64,000 bases of DNA from Acidobacteriota bacterium (lineage in GTDB: Bacteria > Acidobacteriota > Holophagae > Holophagales > Holophagaceae), in the NCBI GenBank assembly GCA_021794095.1, contig JAJYRN010000005.1, positions 1-64,000 on the forward strand. The letters are read 5' to 3'. The translations under genes were made by a program, and so were the position numbers. The first letter of the stretch is position 1, and every line of letters begins with the position of its first letter. The notes beneath the pieces are model-generated. The model ran no database searches and was not told the DNA's origin. It was given only the letters and a program-made list of their open reading frames with translations. Below, piece by piece: positions 15,728 to 25,504 of the stretch.

Positions 15728-17827
15728 ATGCGCTGGATGACGATGCTCCTCACCGCGAGCCTGGGCGTGGCGTTGGCCGCGAGCCAGCCCCACGCGGTTT
15801 TCAGTTCCTTCAATGACTGGCTGGGCGCGGAGACCCACGGCGTGCGGATTGACGCGGACGGCCAGCTCGAACTGGCGCCCAGCCTGCGCCGGGTGGCCCA
15901 GTTGCCCGAAGGCGTCATCTGGGCCGCCGTGCCGGATGGAACGGGTGGGGCCTACCTGTCCGCGGGCACCGCCGGAAAGATCTTCCACTACAGCGGCGGC
16001 CAGGTGACGCCCGTGGGCCAGGTGAAGGGCGGCATCGTGTTCGCGATGGTCCGCCTCGGGCAGGATCTGGTGGTGGCGCCCACCGGGGAGGGAAAGCTCT
16101 ACCGCATGACCCCCACCGGGGACATCAAACCCTTCGCCGATATCGAGGCCCGGGTGGTCTGGGCCATGGCGGTGGATGGCGACCGGGTGCTTGCGGCGGG
16201 CGGGGCTGAGCGGGGGGCGGTGCTGGTCCAGGCGAGCGCCGGTTCCAGCCGCGTGCTGGCCAGCCTGCCGGATGAGACCGCCTTCACGGCGTTGGCTCCG
16301 GATGGGCAGGGGGGCTGGTACCTCGGCAGCCACGGCCGGGGGCTCGTGCTTCGTTACAATCGGGTGGGCGACCGTCTGGAAACCCTGATGGACACGCCCT
16401 TCGAGGAGGTCCGGGCCCTCGTCGCAACGGGTGGCCAGCTCTACATCGGCGCCGACAATGGCCTCACGCCCAAGTTCAGCACCGGCCAACTAGAGCCTCG
16501 GGAGGGCTACCTCCAGGCCGCAGAAGCGGGCACGGCCACCCGCTCGGCGGTGATCCGCCTGGATGCGAACCTGGTACCCCAGACCCTCTGGCAGAGCGCC
16601 CAGAGCCAGGTCTATGCCCTCATGCCCTGGAAGGGGCAGCTGCTTGTGGGCACCGGCAACCGGTCGCGGATCTTCGGGATCCCCCTCGGCCCCGAGCGGA
16701 AGACGGAGCCCTTCGCCTCCATCCAGGAACTGGGCACCGCCCAGGCCACGGCCTTTCTGCCCTCCGGCGGGGACATGCTGGTGGTGGGCTCCAATCCCGC
16801 TGAACTCCACCTGCTCAGTGAGGCGCAAGCCACCGAAGGCACCCTCGAATCCCGGATCATCTCGGGGGCGCCCCTGTCAGATTGGGGCCGCGCCTATCTG
16901 ATGGCCGACACGCCCTCCGGCACCGGCGTGGCCCTCCAGTTCCGCACGGGCAGCACGGAGACGCCGGATGCCACCTGGAGCCCCTGGACGCCGCCCCTCC
17001 GCAGCGGGGAACGCCCGGCCCTGCCTCCCGCCCGTTTCGCCCAGTTCCGGCTCCGGCTCACCAGCACCCGCGGCGGCGCCACGCCCGTGGTGCAGAGCGT
17101 CACCCTCTACTGGGCGCCCCGCAACCTGCCACCGGTGTGGGGTGGGGTGGACATCCTGCCGCCGGGCGTGGTGGTCACCCGGAACGCCCCTTCGGACGTA
17201 CTCGGCATCGAACGCATTCCCCTGGACGTCCAGAAACTCATCCCGACCCTGTCCCTTGCCGGCGTGGAAAAGCGCCTCTTCCGGCGCGGCAGCCAGAGTT
17301 TCATCTTCCATGTGGGCGATCCCAACAGCGACACCTTGAGCTACGATCTCCGCCTCCTGCCGCAGCAGGGCGCGCCCCTTCCGCTGGTGAAGGGGTGGCG
17401 GGATCCCTTCTTCAGCTTCGACACCCTGCCGGTGCCGGATGGCCGCTACCGCTTGGAGATCACCGCCTCCGACGCGCCCACGGAGCCCTTCAACGCGGCC
17501 CTCAGCAGCGTGTGGATCACCCCGCCCTTCGTGATTGACCACACGCCGCCCGTGATCAGCGCCCTGACTGCGACGACGGATGCCAGCGGGATTCGGATCC
17601 AGTTCACGGGCCATGACGACACTTCCGTGCTGAAGAACGCCGCGGTCAGCGTGGATGGGGAGCATTGGCTCCAGATCGTGCCGGAGGACCGGGTGTTCGA
17701 TCAGCAGGATGAACTGTTCGATGTGCGCGTGCCCCAGGACCAGGCGCGGGGCGATCGCGTCCTCGTCAAGCTGGTGGATCAGAGCAACAACGAGCAGACG
17801 GCCTCGGTGACCATCGGCGCCAAGTGA
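15728..17827 (+). CDS. Exported beta-propeller protein with C-terminal Ig-like modules
   Basis: The 699-residue protein starts with a signal peptide (MTMLLTASLGVALAASQ). The first ~350 residues contain repeated short blades (VIWAAVPDGTGGAYLSAG, VFAMVRLGQDLVVAPTGEG, VVWAMAVDGDRVLAAGGAE), typical of a WD40/YVTN-like propeller. The C-terminal half has Ig/fibronectin-like wording (SNNEQTASVTIGAK at the end; IDHTPPVISALTAT). ATG at 15728 is preferred because GAAAGGGA precedes it; ATG 15701 is possible. It probably acts in the periplasm or at the cell surface with the upstream S55 protein. No catalytic motif was recognised. Confidence 0.7.
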   Translation: MRWMTMLLTASLGVALAASQPHAVFSSFNDWLGAETHGVRIDADGQLELAPSLRRVAQLPEGVIWAAVPDGTGGAYLSAGTAGKIFHYSGGQVTPVGQVKGGIVFAMVRLGQDLVVAPTGEGKLYRMTPTGDIKPFADIEARVVWAMAVDGDRVLAAGGAERGAVLVQASAGSSRVLASLPDETAFTALAPDGQGGWYLGSHGRGLVLRYNRVGDRLETLMDTPFEEVRALVATGGQLYIGADNGLTPKFSTGQLEPREGYLQAAEAGTATRSAVIRLDANLVPQTLWQSAQSQVYALMPWKGQLLVGTGNRSRIFGIPLGPERKTEPFASIQELGTAQATAFLPSGGDMLVVGSNPAELHLLSEAQATEGTLESRIISGAPLSDWGRAYLMADTPSGTGVALQFRTGSTETPDATWSPWTPPLRSGERPALPPARFAQFRLRLTSTRGGATPVVQSVTLYWAPRNLPPVWGGVDILPPGVVVTRNAPSDVLGIERIPLDVQKLIPTLSLAGVEKRLFRRGSQSFIFHVGDPNSDTLSYDLRLLPQQGAPLPLVKGWRDPFFSFDTLPVPDGRYRLEITASDAPTEPFNAALSSVWITPPFVIDHTPPVISALTATTDASGIRIQFTGHDDTSVLKNAAVSVDGEHWLQIVPEDRVFDQQDELFDVRVPQDQARGDRVLVKLVDQSNNEQTASVTIGAK

Positions 17828-17846
17828 CCACGGTTCCAGGTATCAA

Positions 17847-17874
17847 AAAGACGGGGCCCGGGGGCCCCGTCTTT
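17847..17874. terminator. Bidirectional terminator between convergent genes
   Basis: A perfect 13-bp stem (AAAGACGGGGCCC / GGGCCCCGTCTTT) with a 2-base loop, with A residues on one side and T residues on the other. It lies between the convergent propeller and enoyl-CoA hydratase genes and can serve both. Confidence 0.88.
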
Positions 17875-17890
17875 CACGCAGGGAAGGGGG

Positions 17891-18667
<777 letters not shown>

Positions 18668-18771
18668 GGGAACTCCTGGGAAAACCCCAGTGTAGTCCCG
18701 GAGAACCTGGACGTCCCGTATGCTGGAGGTTCCGATCCGTGCCATCCCCTGCTCTTCCCGGAGGGCCCCCC

Positions 18772-19620
18772 ATGTTCCATCCGCCCCATCCCGAGCTCTA
18801 CCGCGACCAGCTCCGCGCCTTCCTGCGGGAGGACTGGGGCACCCAGGACTGGACGACGGCCACGGTGCCGGATCACCCCATGACGGCTCGGGTGGTGGCC
18901 AAGGCGGATCTGGTGGTGGCGGGCCTCCCCATGGCGATGGAGGTGCTGGCGCTTGTCTGCGGGGGGCTCCGCACGGATCTGCCCGTGGTGGAAGGCCAGC
19001 GGGTGCCGGTCGGCACGGAGGTGATGCGGATCCGGGGCTCTGCCCACGGTCTTCTGCAGGCCGAGCGAGTGATGCTGAACCTGCTGCAACGGTTGTCCGG
19101 CACCGCCACACTGACGCGGAAATTCGTGGATGCCGTGGCGGGCACGGGGGCGCGCATTCTGGATACCCGGAAGACCACGCCCGGGCTCAAGCTGCTGGAG
19201 AAGTACGCCGTCCGCTGTGGCGGGGGCCTGAACCACCGCCTCACCCTGGGCGATGGGGTGCTCCTGAAAGAGAACCACCTGGCCGCCGCCGGGAGCATCC
19301 GCGCAGCGGTGGAGGCCGCGCGCCGCGTGGCGCCGAACCTGGTGAAGATCGAAGTGGAGGTCGAAACCCTGGGCCAGCTCAAGGCCTGCCTCGACCTGCC
19401 GGATGTGGATGGCGTGCTGCTGGACAATATGCCGCTGGAACAGATGCGTGAAGCCGTGGCCCTGCGGGATCGCAGCGGCCGGCGGCTGTTCCTGGAGGCC
19501 AGCGGCAACATCACGCTGGAGCGGGCCCGGGATGTGGCCGAAACCGGCGTGGATTTCCTGAGCGTGGGCGCCCTCACCCACAGCGCTCCGGCGGTGGACT
19601 TGAGCCTGCGGATGGACTGA
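18772..19620 (+). CDS. nadC: Nicotinate-nucleotide pyrophosphorylase (quinolinate phosphoribosyltransferase)
   Basis: The 282-residue protein matches NadC over its full length. It converts quinolinate and PRPP to nicotinate mononucleotide, CO2 and PPi in NAD synthesis. Motifs seen: ERVMLNLLQRLSGTAT, ILDTRKTTPGLKLLEKYAV, CGGGLNHR (quinolinate-binding Arg/His), KENHL and a VDGVLLDNM barrel segment with SGNIT near the phosphate site. GGAGG precedes the ATG at 18772. nadA and nadB are not in the window. A perfect 17-bp terminator follows the stop. Confidence 0.94.
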   Translation: MFHPPHPELYRDQLRAFLREDWGTQDWTTATVPDHPMTARVVAKADLVVAGLPMAMEVLALVCGGLRTDLPVVEGQRVPVGTEVMRIRGSAHGLLQAERVMLNLLQRLSGTATLTRKFVDAVAGTGARILDTRKTTPGLKLLEKYAVRCGGGLNHRLTLGDGVLLKENHLAAAGSIRAAVEAARRVAPNLVKIEVEVETLGQLKACLDLPDVDGVLLDNMPLEQMREAVALRDRSGRRLFLEASGNITLERARDVAETGVDFLSVGALTHSAPAVDLSLRMD

Positions 19621-19635
19621 ATCGCAGCAGGGTTC

Positions 19636-19673
19636 ACTGCACATCGGGCCCCGTTCGGGGCCCGATGTGCAGT
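19636..19673. terminator. Strong bidirectional terminator after nadC
   Basis: A perfect 17-bp stem (ACTGCACATCGGGCCCC / GGGGCCCGATGTGCAGT) with a GTTC loop sits between the convergent nadC and TolC-like genes. There is no long T-run on either side, so termination may rely on stem strength. Confidence 0.8.
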
Positions 19674-19690
19674 AGGAAGAAAGGTCAGGA

Positions 19691-21199
19691 CTACTTCACG
19701 TCCAGATGCCGGGCCTGGAGCAGGCGCCCCAGGGCCTGGTCCAGCGCAGTCACGGCCTTCGCGTAGGTGATCTGGGCCTGGAGTTCGGCGCCCTTGGCGG
19801 CATCGAGCGTATTGAGCTTGGACAGAACCAGGAAGTTGGTGCTCATGCCGTTCTCGAACTTCTTGCGCTCGGCATCCAGATCCTGCTGGTCATAGATCCG
19901 GGTCTTCTGGGCGGCGGTCACCCCCTTGGAGGCGGCATCCAGGTTCCGGAAGGCCTGGCGGACCTGCAGGGTGATGCTCAGCTTCAGGTCGTCGAGGGAG
20001 AGTTCGCTGCTCCGCAGATTGGCGCGGGCGATGGCCTGGTTTCCCTTGGCCGCCCGGTTCTCGATGGGCAGGGAGAACTGGAGGCCGACGGAATAGCCCG
20101 GGTTCTTGGCCTGGAAGAGGTCCGTGTTCACGGGGCTGTAGGTGGCGTAGTTGGAAGCGGTGCCGTTGTAGGCCACGGTCAAGTCCAGCTGGGGGCGGAC
20201 ATGGTTGATGGCGGCCCGCTCGAGCACCTTCTTGGAGGCGAGATCCAGCTCGGCGTTCTTGAGTTCGACCCGGTTGGCCAGGGCCGTCTTGATGGCCGTG
20301 TCCTCGTTCATCTCCAGGGGCTTCAGGCTGGGGAGATCCACGGTTTCGAGATCCTTGGGCCGCTCCGCATTGGGATAGATGGTCCGGATCAGGGTGTCCT
20401 TGGCGTTGAGGTACTGGGCCTCGGCCGCGATGATGTTCTGCTGCGCCTGGGCGACGGCCGCTTCGGCGGAGGTCACCTCCAAAGGCGCCAGGGTGCCTAC
20501 CTTGACCTGGATCTGGTTCTCCCGGAGCTGCTCTTGGGCCACGGCCAGCGCCTGCTGCTGGTTGGCGAGGTTCAGCTTGCCGTAGACCACGTCCCAGTAG
20601 GCGGATTCGGTGGCGGCCACCTGGTTGATGAGGGCCAGTTGGAAGGTGTAGTCGGCGGCCTTCGAACCATACTGCGCCACGATCAGAGCGCTGGCCGAGG
20701 CCTCGCGCCCGAAGTTCCGCAGCAGGCTCTGGGTGTAGGACGCGGAAAAGGAGCCCGTGTAGGGTGTGCTCGTGGATATCGTGCCCAACCCGGCCAGGCT
20801 GCTCTCGATATGGCTGTAGGTTGGGTTGTAGTCCAGCTGGAAGGATCCACCCCACTGGAAGGGTTTGCTGAGGCCCACCGTCCAGTTCCGGTAGTCGCTG
20901 GTGCTGCTGCCACTGATCGGCGCGCTGCCGGCATTGAACTGCTTGTTCTCGAACACCGACTTGGCATGATTCACAGTGAGGCCGCTGGTGAGCAGCCAAT
21001 CGAAGGTGCCCTGGCTGAACTGGAGGTTCGCCTTGGCGGCCTGCCGGGTCTGTTCGGAGATCTGCACCTGGAGGTTGTTCTGCAGGGAGGCTTCGATGGC
21101 CTCCTGCAGGGTCAGATGGGAGGCATCCGTCTTCGGCGCACCCTGGGCCACCAGGGTGAAGGCCACGCACAGGGCCGGAATGAGCTTGGGACGAAGCAT
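19691..21199 (-). CDS. TolC-family outer-membrane efflux channel
   Basis: The 502-residue protein has a signal peptide (MLRPKLIPALCVAFTLVAQGAP), then the duplicated TolC/OEP pattern of long alpha-helical and short beta segments. Typical words include LTLQEAIEASLQNNLQVQI at the N-terminus, the first hairpin ATESAYWDVVYGKLNLANQQ and the second LQVRQAFRNLDAASKG. GGAG precedes the ATG at 21199. It forms the outer-membrane exit duct of tripartite exporters. No adaptor or pump gene is adjacent; the exporter at 1645-6299 is one possible partner (inference). Confidence 0.9.
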   Translation of the reverse strand: MLRPKLIPALCVAFTLVAQGAPKTDASHLTLQEAIEASLQNNLQVQISEQTRQAAKANLQFSQGTFDWLLTSGLTVNHAKSVFENKQFNAGSAPISGSSTSDYRNWTVGLSKPFQWGGSFQLDYNPTYSHIESSLAGLGTISTSTPYTGSFSASYTQSLLRNFGREASASALIVAQYGSKAADYTFQLALINQVAATESAYWDVVYGKLNLANQQQALAVAQEQLRENQIQVKVGTLAPLEVTSAEAAVAQAQQNIIAAEAQYLNAKDTLIRTIYPNAERPKDLETVDLPSLKPLEMNEDTAIKTALANRVELKNAELDLASKKVLERAAINHVRPQLDLTVAYNGTASNYATYSPVNTDLFQAKNPGYSVGLQFSLPIENRAAKGNQAIARANLRSSELSLDDLKLSITLQVRQAFRNLDAASKGVTAAQKTRIYDQQDLDAERKKFENGMSTNFLVLSKLNTLDAAKGAELQAQITYAKAVTALDQALGRLLQARHLDVK

Positions 21200-21362
21200 C
21201 ACCACTCCTTGGGAATCAAAATGAGCCGCCACTGGGACAGGGAGCCTACGGCTGAATCCGGGGCCTGGTTTAGGTCCGTCCCGGGAAGCAGCATGCCTCC
21301 CTCGCAAGGTGAGGGCAAGGGGTATTTCATCGAGTGTTGAATAATGCCAGATCGGGTGGTGG

Positions 21363-22502
21363 TCATGCCATCAGGGCCCGGGCGATGACGATGCGCTGGA
21401 TTTCGCTGGTGCCCTCGTAGATGCTCGTGACCCGCACATCCCGGTAGAGCCGCTCCACGACGTACTCCCGGGAATAGCCGTAGCCGCCGTGGATCTGGAC
21501 GGCGCGGTCGCACACCCATTTGGCGCTCTCGGTGGTGAACAGCTTGGCGGTGGCGGCTTCAAGGGTGCAGGGCTGGCCGGCCTCCTTGAGGCTGGCCGCC
21601 TGATAGACCAGCAGGCGAGAGGCCTGGACCTTCGCGTTCATTTCCGCCAGATAGGTCTGGATGGCTTGGTGCTCGCCGATGGGCTTGCCAAAGGTCTTGC
21701 GGGTCTTCGCGTAGGCGATGCTCTCATCCAGGGCCCGCTGGGCGATGCCCAGGGCCTGGGCCGCGATGCCGATGCGGCCGCCGTCAAGCCCGTGGAACGC
21801 GATCTTGAGTCCGTCACAGCCCTCGCCCAGCAGGGCGGAATCCGGCACAAAGGCATCTTCCAGGGCGACCATCACGGTTTTGCTGGAGCGCAGGCCCATC
21901 TTCTCCTCGGGCTTGCCCATGTGGACGCCGGGCGTGTCCGCGTCCAGCACGAAGGCGCTGATGCCATGCTTGCCTTTCTCGGGATGGCTGATGGCCATGC
22001 AGACGAAGTACTTCCCCACGCCGCCGTTCGTGATCCAGGCCTTCGAGCCGCTCAGCTTCCAGCCGCCTTCCACTTTGACCGCCTTGGTCTTCAGGGCGGC
22101 GGCGTCCGAGCCCGCGTCCGGCTCGGTAAGCATGAACCCGCCAATGACCTCGCCGCTGGCCAGGGGCTTCAGGTAGGCCTGCTTCTGCGCCTCGGTGCCG
22201 AACTGGAGGATGGGGGCGCAGGCGACGGAGTTGTTGACGCTCATGGTCACGGCCACGGAGGCATCGGCGTAGGCGATCTGCTCCAGCGCCAGGATGTAGC
22301 TGAGGTAGTCCACACCCGCGCCGCCGTACTGCTCCGGCACGCTCATGCCCATGAAGCCCATGTCACCCAACTGCCGGATGATGTCCTTCGCGAAGGCTCC
22401 GCTGGCGTCACGGGCCATGGCACCAGGTTCGATCTCCGCCTGGGCGAATGCGCGGGCCGCCTCTCGGATGGCGATCTGATCTTCAGTGAACTCGGCGAAC
22501 AT
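21363..22502 (-). CDS. Acyl-CoA dehydrogenase, short-chain (butyryl-CoA type)
   Basis: The 379-residue FAD enzyme has the family signatures: QYGGAGVDYLSYILALEQIA, MLTEPDAGSDAA (flavin contact), GSKAWITNGG, and the C-terminal YGYSREYVVERLYRDVRV with the catalytic-base segment IYEGTSEIQR (Glu). That Glu position is typical of short/medium-chain enzymes. It oxidises acyl-CoA to enoyl-CoA and hands electrons to an electron-transfer flavoprotein (not in the window). GGAG precedes the ATG at 22502; a longer in-frame start at 22553 adds non-conserved residues. It is probably linked with the crotonase at 17891. Confidence 0.92.
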   Translation of the reverse strand: MFAEFTEDQIAIREAARAFAQAEIEPGAMARDASGAFAKDIIRQLGDMGFMGMSVPEQYGGAGVDYLSYILALEQIAYADASVAVTMSVNNSVACAPILQFGTEAQKQAYLKPLASGEVIGGFMLTEPDAGSDAAALKTKAVKVEGGWKLSGSKAWITNGGVGKYFVCMAISHPEKGKHGISAFVLDADTPGVHMGKPEEKMGLRSSKTVMVALEDAFVPDSALLGEGCDGLKIAFHGLDGGRIGIAAQALGIAQRALDESIAYAKTRKTFGKPIGEHQAIQTYLAEMNAKVQASRLLVYQAASLKEAGQPCTLEAATAKLFTTESAKWVCDRAVQIHGGYGYSREYVVERLYRDVRVTSIYEGTSEIQRIVIARALMA

Positions 22503-22600
22503 GGCGACTCCAAGCCAAAAGCCCAGGGTAGCAAGGGCTCCCGCAGGGCCCAAGGGTGGCCTGACGGGTTCAGATGGGGATCACAGACCCCTGCGGACGT

Positions 22601-23734
22601 TCAGGGGGCAAAGGCCGTTCTGAATAACGCCAGCGCCGCTTTGCTGCCCTCCCATTTCATGAGGGCGTGGGCTTCATCGAGGCCACACCACTTGAACTCC
22701 GTGTGCTCCGAGGGCTCCAGGGCGACGGCCGCATCGGAGGCGACCTCCATGGTGAAGCAGGTCTCCGTGTTGAACCGGGGCTCGGGATCCGGGAACCGGA
22801 CGATGGCGGGATCCACCCAGAAACTGTGTGAGAGGCCCAGGGGACGGAGGATTCCGGTCAGACCGGTCTCCTCCTGCAACTCGCGGTGGGCCGTTTCTTC
22901 GGGCGTTTCGCCGGGCTCCATCATGCCGGTGACGCTCTGCCACCAGAAGCCGTGCTCGGGACGCCGCAGCATCATGAGGATCTCGGGGCCTCCGGGGCCA
23001 CGCCGCCAGGTCAGGGCGGAGACGCTGCGGCTGGGGTCGCGGCTGGGCTGGAGGTCCAGGACCAGGCATTCCGCCAGATGGGCCTGAAGGCGGTCGGCGG
23101 CGGTTTCCCAGGTGGGAGCGTCCGTCTCGCCCAGCAGGGAGGCCAGGCTGCACACGCCCTTGTCCGTGAAGCCGCAGGGTGTGATCCATTGGAAATGGGC
23201 CAGGTTCGGCCGCACGTTGAACGCGATGCCGTGGGTGGTGATCCAGCGGCTGAGGTGGAGGCCGATGGCGCCCAGTTTTTCGAGGCCCCGGGGGGTCTCG
23301 ACCCAGATGCCGGGCGCCCCCTTCAGCCGGTCCGCCACGACGCCGAAATCCGCAGCCGTGCGGATCATGGCTTCTTCAAGCCCGCGTACGAGCCGACCCA
23401 CGTCTTCACGGCCGCCGCGGAGGTTGCAGATGGGATAGGCCACGATCTGGCCCGGGCCATGGTAGGTGACTTCGCCGCCCCGGTCCGTGCGGTGGACACT
23501 CACGCCCTGGGTGGCCAGGAACGCGTCGCTCACATGGATGTCGGCGGGGGTGGCATTGCGGCCCAGGGTGAACACCGGATCGTGCTCCAGGATCACCAGC
23601 TGGTCCGGCCGTCCCGCGTCTTCGGAGATGTAGGCCGCGAGGGCCTTCTGGAGCCGCAGTCCCGCCGGGTAGAACACCCGGCCGAAACGGCGGAGCTGGG
23701 CAGGGCGGTGGGTGCTGAAACCAGGTTCGGCCAT
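22601..23734 (-). CDS. lipB: Lipoyl(octanoyl) transferase LipB fused to a C-terminal Nudix hydrolase
   Basis: A 377-residue two-domain protein. Residues ~1-225 are LipB: RGGEVTYHGPGQIVAYP at about 85-101, the KLGAIG lysine at 153, and catalytic Cys187 in TPCGFTDKGV, so octanoyl transfer from ACP to lipoyl domains should work. Residues ~235-377 are a Nudix domain with a complete box: G270-x5-E-x7-RELQEETGL, ending about 292. The box matches GX5EX7REUXEEXGU exactly. ATG 23734 is chosen, although its ribosome site is weak and 23785 is an alternative. The Nudix substrate is unknown. Divergent from the kinase gene; lipA is not seen. Confidence 0.92.
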   Translation of the reverse strand: MAEPGFSTHRPAQLRRFGRVFYPAGLRLQKALAAYISEDAGRPDQLVILEHDPVFTLGRNATPADIHVSDAFLATQGVSVHRTDRGGEVTYHGPGQIVAYPICNLRGGREDVGRLVRGLEEAMIRTAADFGVVADRLKGAPGIWVETPRGLEKLGAIGLHLSRWITTHGIAFNVRPNLAHFQWITPCGFTDKGVCSLASLLGETDAPTWETAADRLQAHLAECLVLDLQPSRDPSRSVSALTWRRGPGGPEILMMLRRPEHGFWWQSVTGMMEPGETPEETAHRELQEETGLTGILRPLGLSHSFWVDPAIVRFPDPEPRFNTETCFTMEVASDAAVALEPSEHTEFKWCGLDEAHALMKWEGSKAALALFRTAFAP

Positions 23735-23797
23735 GCCCCGAGTGTAGCCCAGCGCTGTGACCCACCCGAGAGCGAGACCTGCCATGATTTGGCTGGA

Positions 23798-25243
23798 ATG
23801 AGCCTGGATCCTTCCACCATCGGCCGGTACAAGGTCCTCGGAACCCTTGGCGCGGGAGCCATGGGTACGGTGTATCTGGCCGAAGATCCGCTACTCAAGC
23901 GGGGACTCGCCATCAAGGTGGTTCGTGAAGGGACTGGGACCGCGGAGATCCTCGAACGCTTCAAACGCGAGGCCGAGATCTCCGCCCGCTTGAACCACCC
24001 GAACGCCATCACCGTCTTTGATGTGGGCGAGGAACCCGGCCTGGGGCCCTACCTGGTCATGGAACACGTGGACGGCCAGTCTCTATCAGACCTTCTGCGC
24101 CGCGGGCGGCTTCCGGCCGAGGCCGCCCTGGACCTCCTATTGCAGGCCGCCAGTGCTCTGGAAGCGGTGCATGGTCTGGGGATTCTCCACCGCGACATCA
24201 AGCCCGGGAACTTCCTGGTCACCCAGGAGGGTCGCCTCAAGTTGATGGATTTCGGCATCGCGCGGGGGGACCAGGGACGCCTCACCAGCACCGCTGTCTT
24301 CCTGGGCACGCCGGCCTATGCGGCGCCGGAACTCCTCGCGGGTGCACGGGCGAGTGAAGCCACGGACCGCTGGGCTTTCACCATGACCGCCTACGAGATG
24401 CTGGCCGGCGACCTCCCCTTCGCGGGCGACAGCGTGGGCGCCATCCTCTACCGCATTGCCCACGAAGCGCCGGTGCTCTCGCCGGACCTTCCTCCGGCCG
24501 TGGCCGCTGTTTTCCTGCGCGCCCTTGAGAAGGATCCCGCGGCCCGGTTCCCGGATCTGCGCACCTTCCTGATCGCCCTCCTGGAGGCCCTGCCGCTGAG
24601 CGAGGGGGTCCGTGAGGCCTTCCGGGGCCAGGTGGCCAACCTGGCGCGAACCACCGGAACCCTGCGCCTGGCTCGTTCCGCACCCTCCTGGACCCGGAGT
24701 CCCTGGGCCTGGGGCGGGGGCGTGCTCGTGGCTGGTCTGCTCGGTGGGCTCCTCCTGTTCCGCCCCCAGGCGAGCCGGACCCTATCCATCGAATCGCGTC
24801 CCGGCGGTGCCCAGGTGACCCTCGATGGCACTCCCCTCGGGCGCACACCCCTGCGCCAGGTGGTGGTGAAGGGCAAGGCGGAATGGCTCCGGCTGGAGAA
24901 ACCGGATTATCAGCCCCTGGAATACCGCCTCCAGCCCTCGGATCGGGACATCGCCCTGCGCCTGGTGCCCGCGCCCTTCGAGGTCCACGTGGTGACGGAA
25001 CCTGCTGGGGCGGAGATCCTCCTTGATGGTTCAGCCAAGGGCACCACGCCCCAGGTGCTGCAGGTTCCGGGAGATGGCCCCCACGTCCTCCACCTGAAGC
25101 TGGAGGGCTATCTGCCTTGGAACACCACCCTGGAGCGCCACAAGCCCCTGCCGGATCCCATCCGACTGCAGAAGACGCGGGGCCGGAAGCTGTCCGAAGA
25201 GGGCAAGCTCAAGAAGTTCTTCAAAGGAATCTTCGCGAAATAG
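23798..25243 (+). CDS. Membrane Ser/Thr protein kinase with two C-terminal PEGA domains
   Basis: The 481-residue protein begins with a complete Hanks-type kinase domain: GAGAMGTVYLAED glycine loop, ATP Lys40 (AIKVV), catalytic HRDIKPGN (Asp133), DFG at 151-153, GTPAYAAPE activation segment and RWAFTMTAYEML. One membrane segment follows (about 303-321). Outside it are two PEGA repeats (IESRPGGAQVTLDGTPLG; VVTEPAGAEILLDGSAKG) and a basic tail (KKFFKGIFAK). PEGA domains commonly bind surface or periplasmic material, so this looks like an envelope sensor kinase. No cognate phosphatase or substrate is adjacent. Only 63 bp separate it from divergent lipB. Confidence 0.92.
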   Translation: MSLDPSTIGRYKVLGTLGAGAMGTVYLAEDPLLKRGLAIKVVREGTGTAEILERFKREAEISARLNHPNAITVFDVGEEPGLGPYLVMEHVDGQSLSDLLRRGRLPAEAALDLLLQAASALEAVHGLGILHRDIKPGNFLVTQEGRLKLMDFGIARGDQGRLTSTAVFLGTPAYAAPELLAGARASEATDRWAFTMTAYEMLAGDLPFAGDSVGAILYRIAHEAPVLSPDLPPAVAAVFLRALEKDPAARFPDLRTFLIALLEALPLSEGVREAFRGQVANLARTTGTLRLARSAPSWTRSPWAWGGGVLVAGLLGGLLLFRPQASRTLSIESRPGGAQVTLDGTPLGRTPLRQVVVKGKAEWLRLEKPDYQPLEYRLQPSDRDIALRLVPAPFEVHVVTEPAGAEILLDGSAKGTTPQVLQVPGDGPHVLHLKLEGYLPWNTTLERHKPLPDPIRLQKTRGRKLSEEGKLKKFFKGIFAK

Positions 25244-25252
25244 CCAAGTCCG

Positions 25253-25502
25253 ACGAGGGGGGACATCGCGAGGCGTAGACAAGCAGGCGGTCCCCCCTCG
25301 TTGATGCCAGACGCGGTGTCCCGGCTTGGCCGGGATAGCGCGTGAGGGTGCACGAGGGGGGACATCGCGAGGCGTAGACGAGCAGGCGGTCCCCCCTCGT
25401 TGATGCCAGACGCGGTGTCCCGGCTTGGCCGGGATAGCGCGTGAGGGTGCACGAGGGGGGACATCGCGAGGCGTAGACGAGCAGGCGGTCCCCCCTCGTT
25501 GA
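25253..25502 (+). repeat. Tandem array of the dispersed hairpin element (99-bp period, 2.5 units)
   Basis: Hairpins start at 25253, 25352 and 25451, each 99 bp apart and nearly identical; the first differs by one base in the loop. Each has ACGAGGGGGGAC and GTCCCCCCTCGT as a perfect 12-bp stem around ATCGCGAGG...GAGCAGGCG. The 49-bp linkers carry a second hairpin, TCCCGGCTTGGCCGGGA. The array fills the gap from 9 bp after the kinase stop to 2 bp before the purE stop codon, and may end both transcripts. It is not a CRISPR: there are no unique spacers. Confidence 0.93.
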
Positions 25503-25504
25503 TA

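Noticed and set aside
25253-25502. CRISPR array candidate
   Set aside because: Units repeat at 99 bp with identical linkers, so there are no unique spacers, and no cas gene is present.
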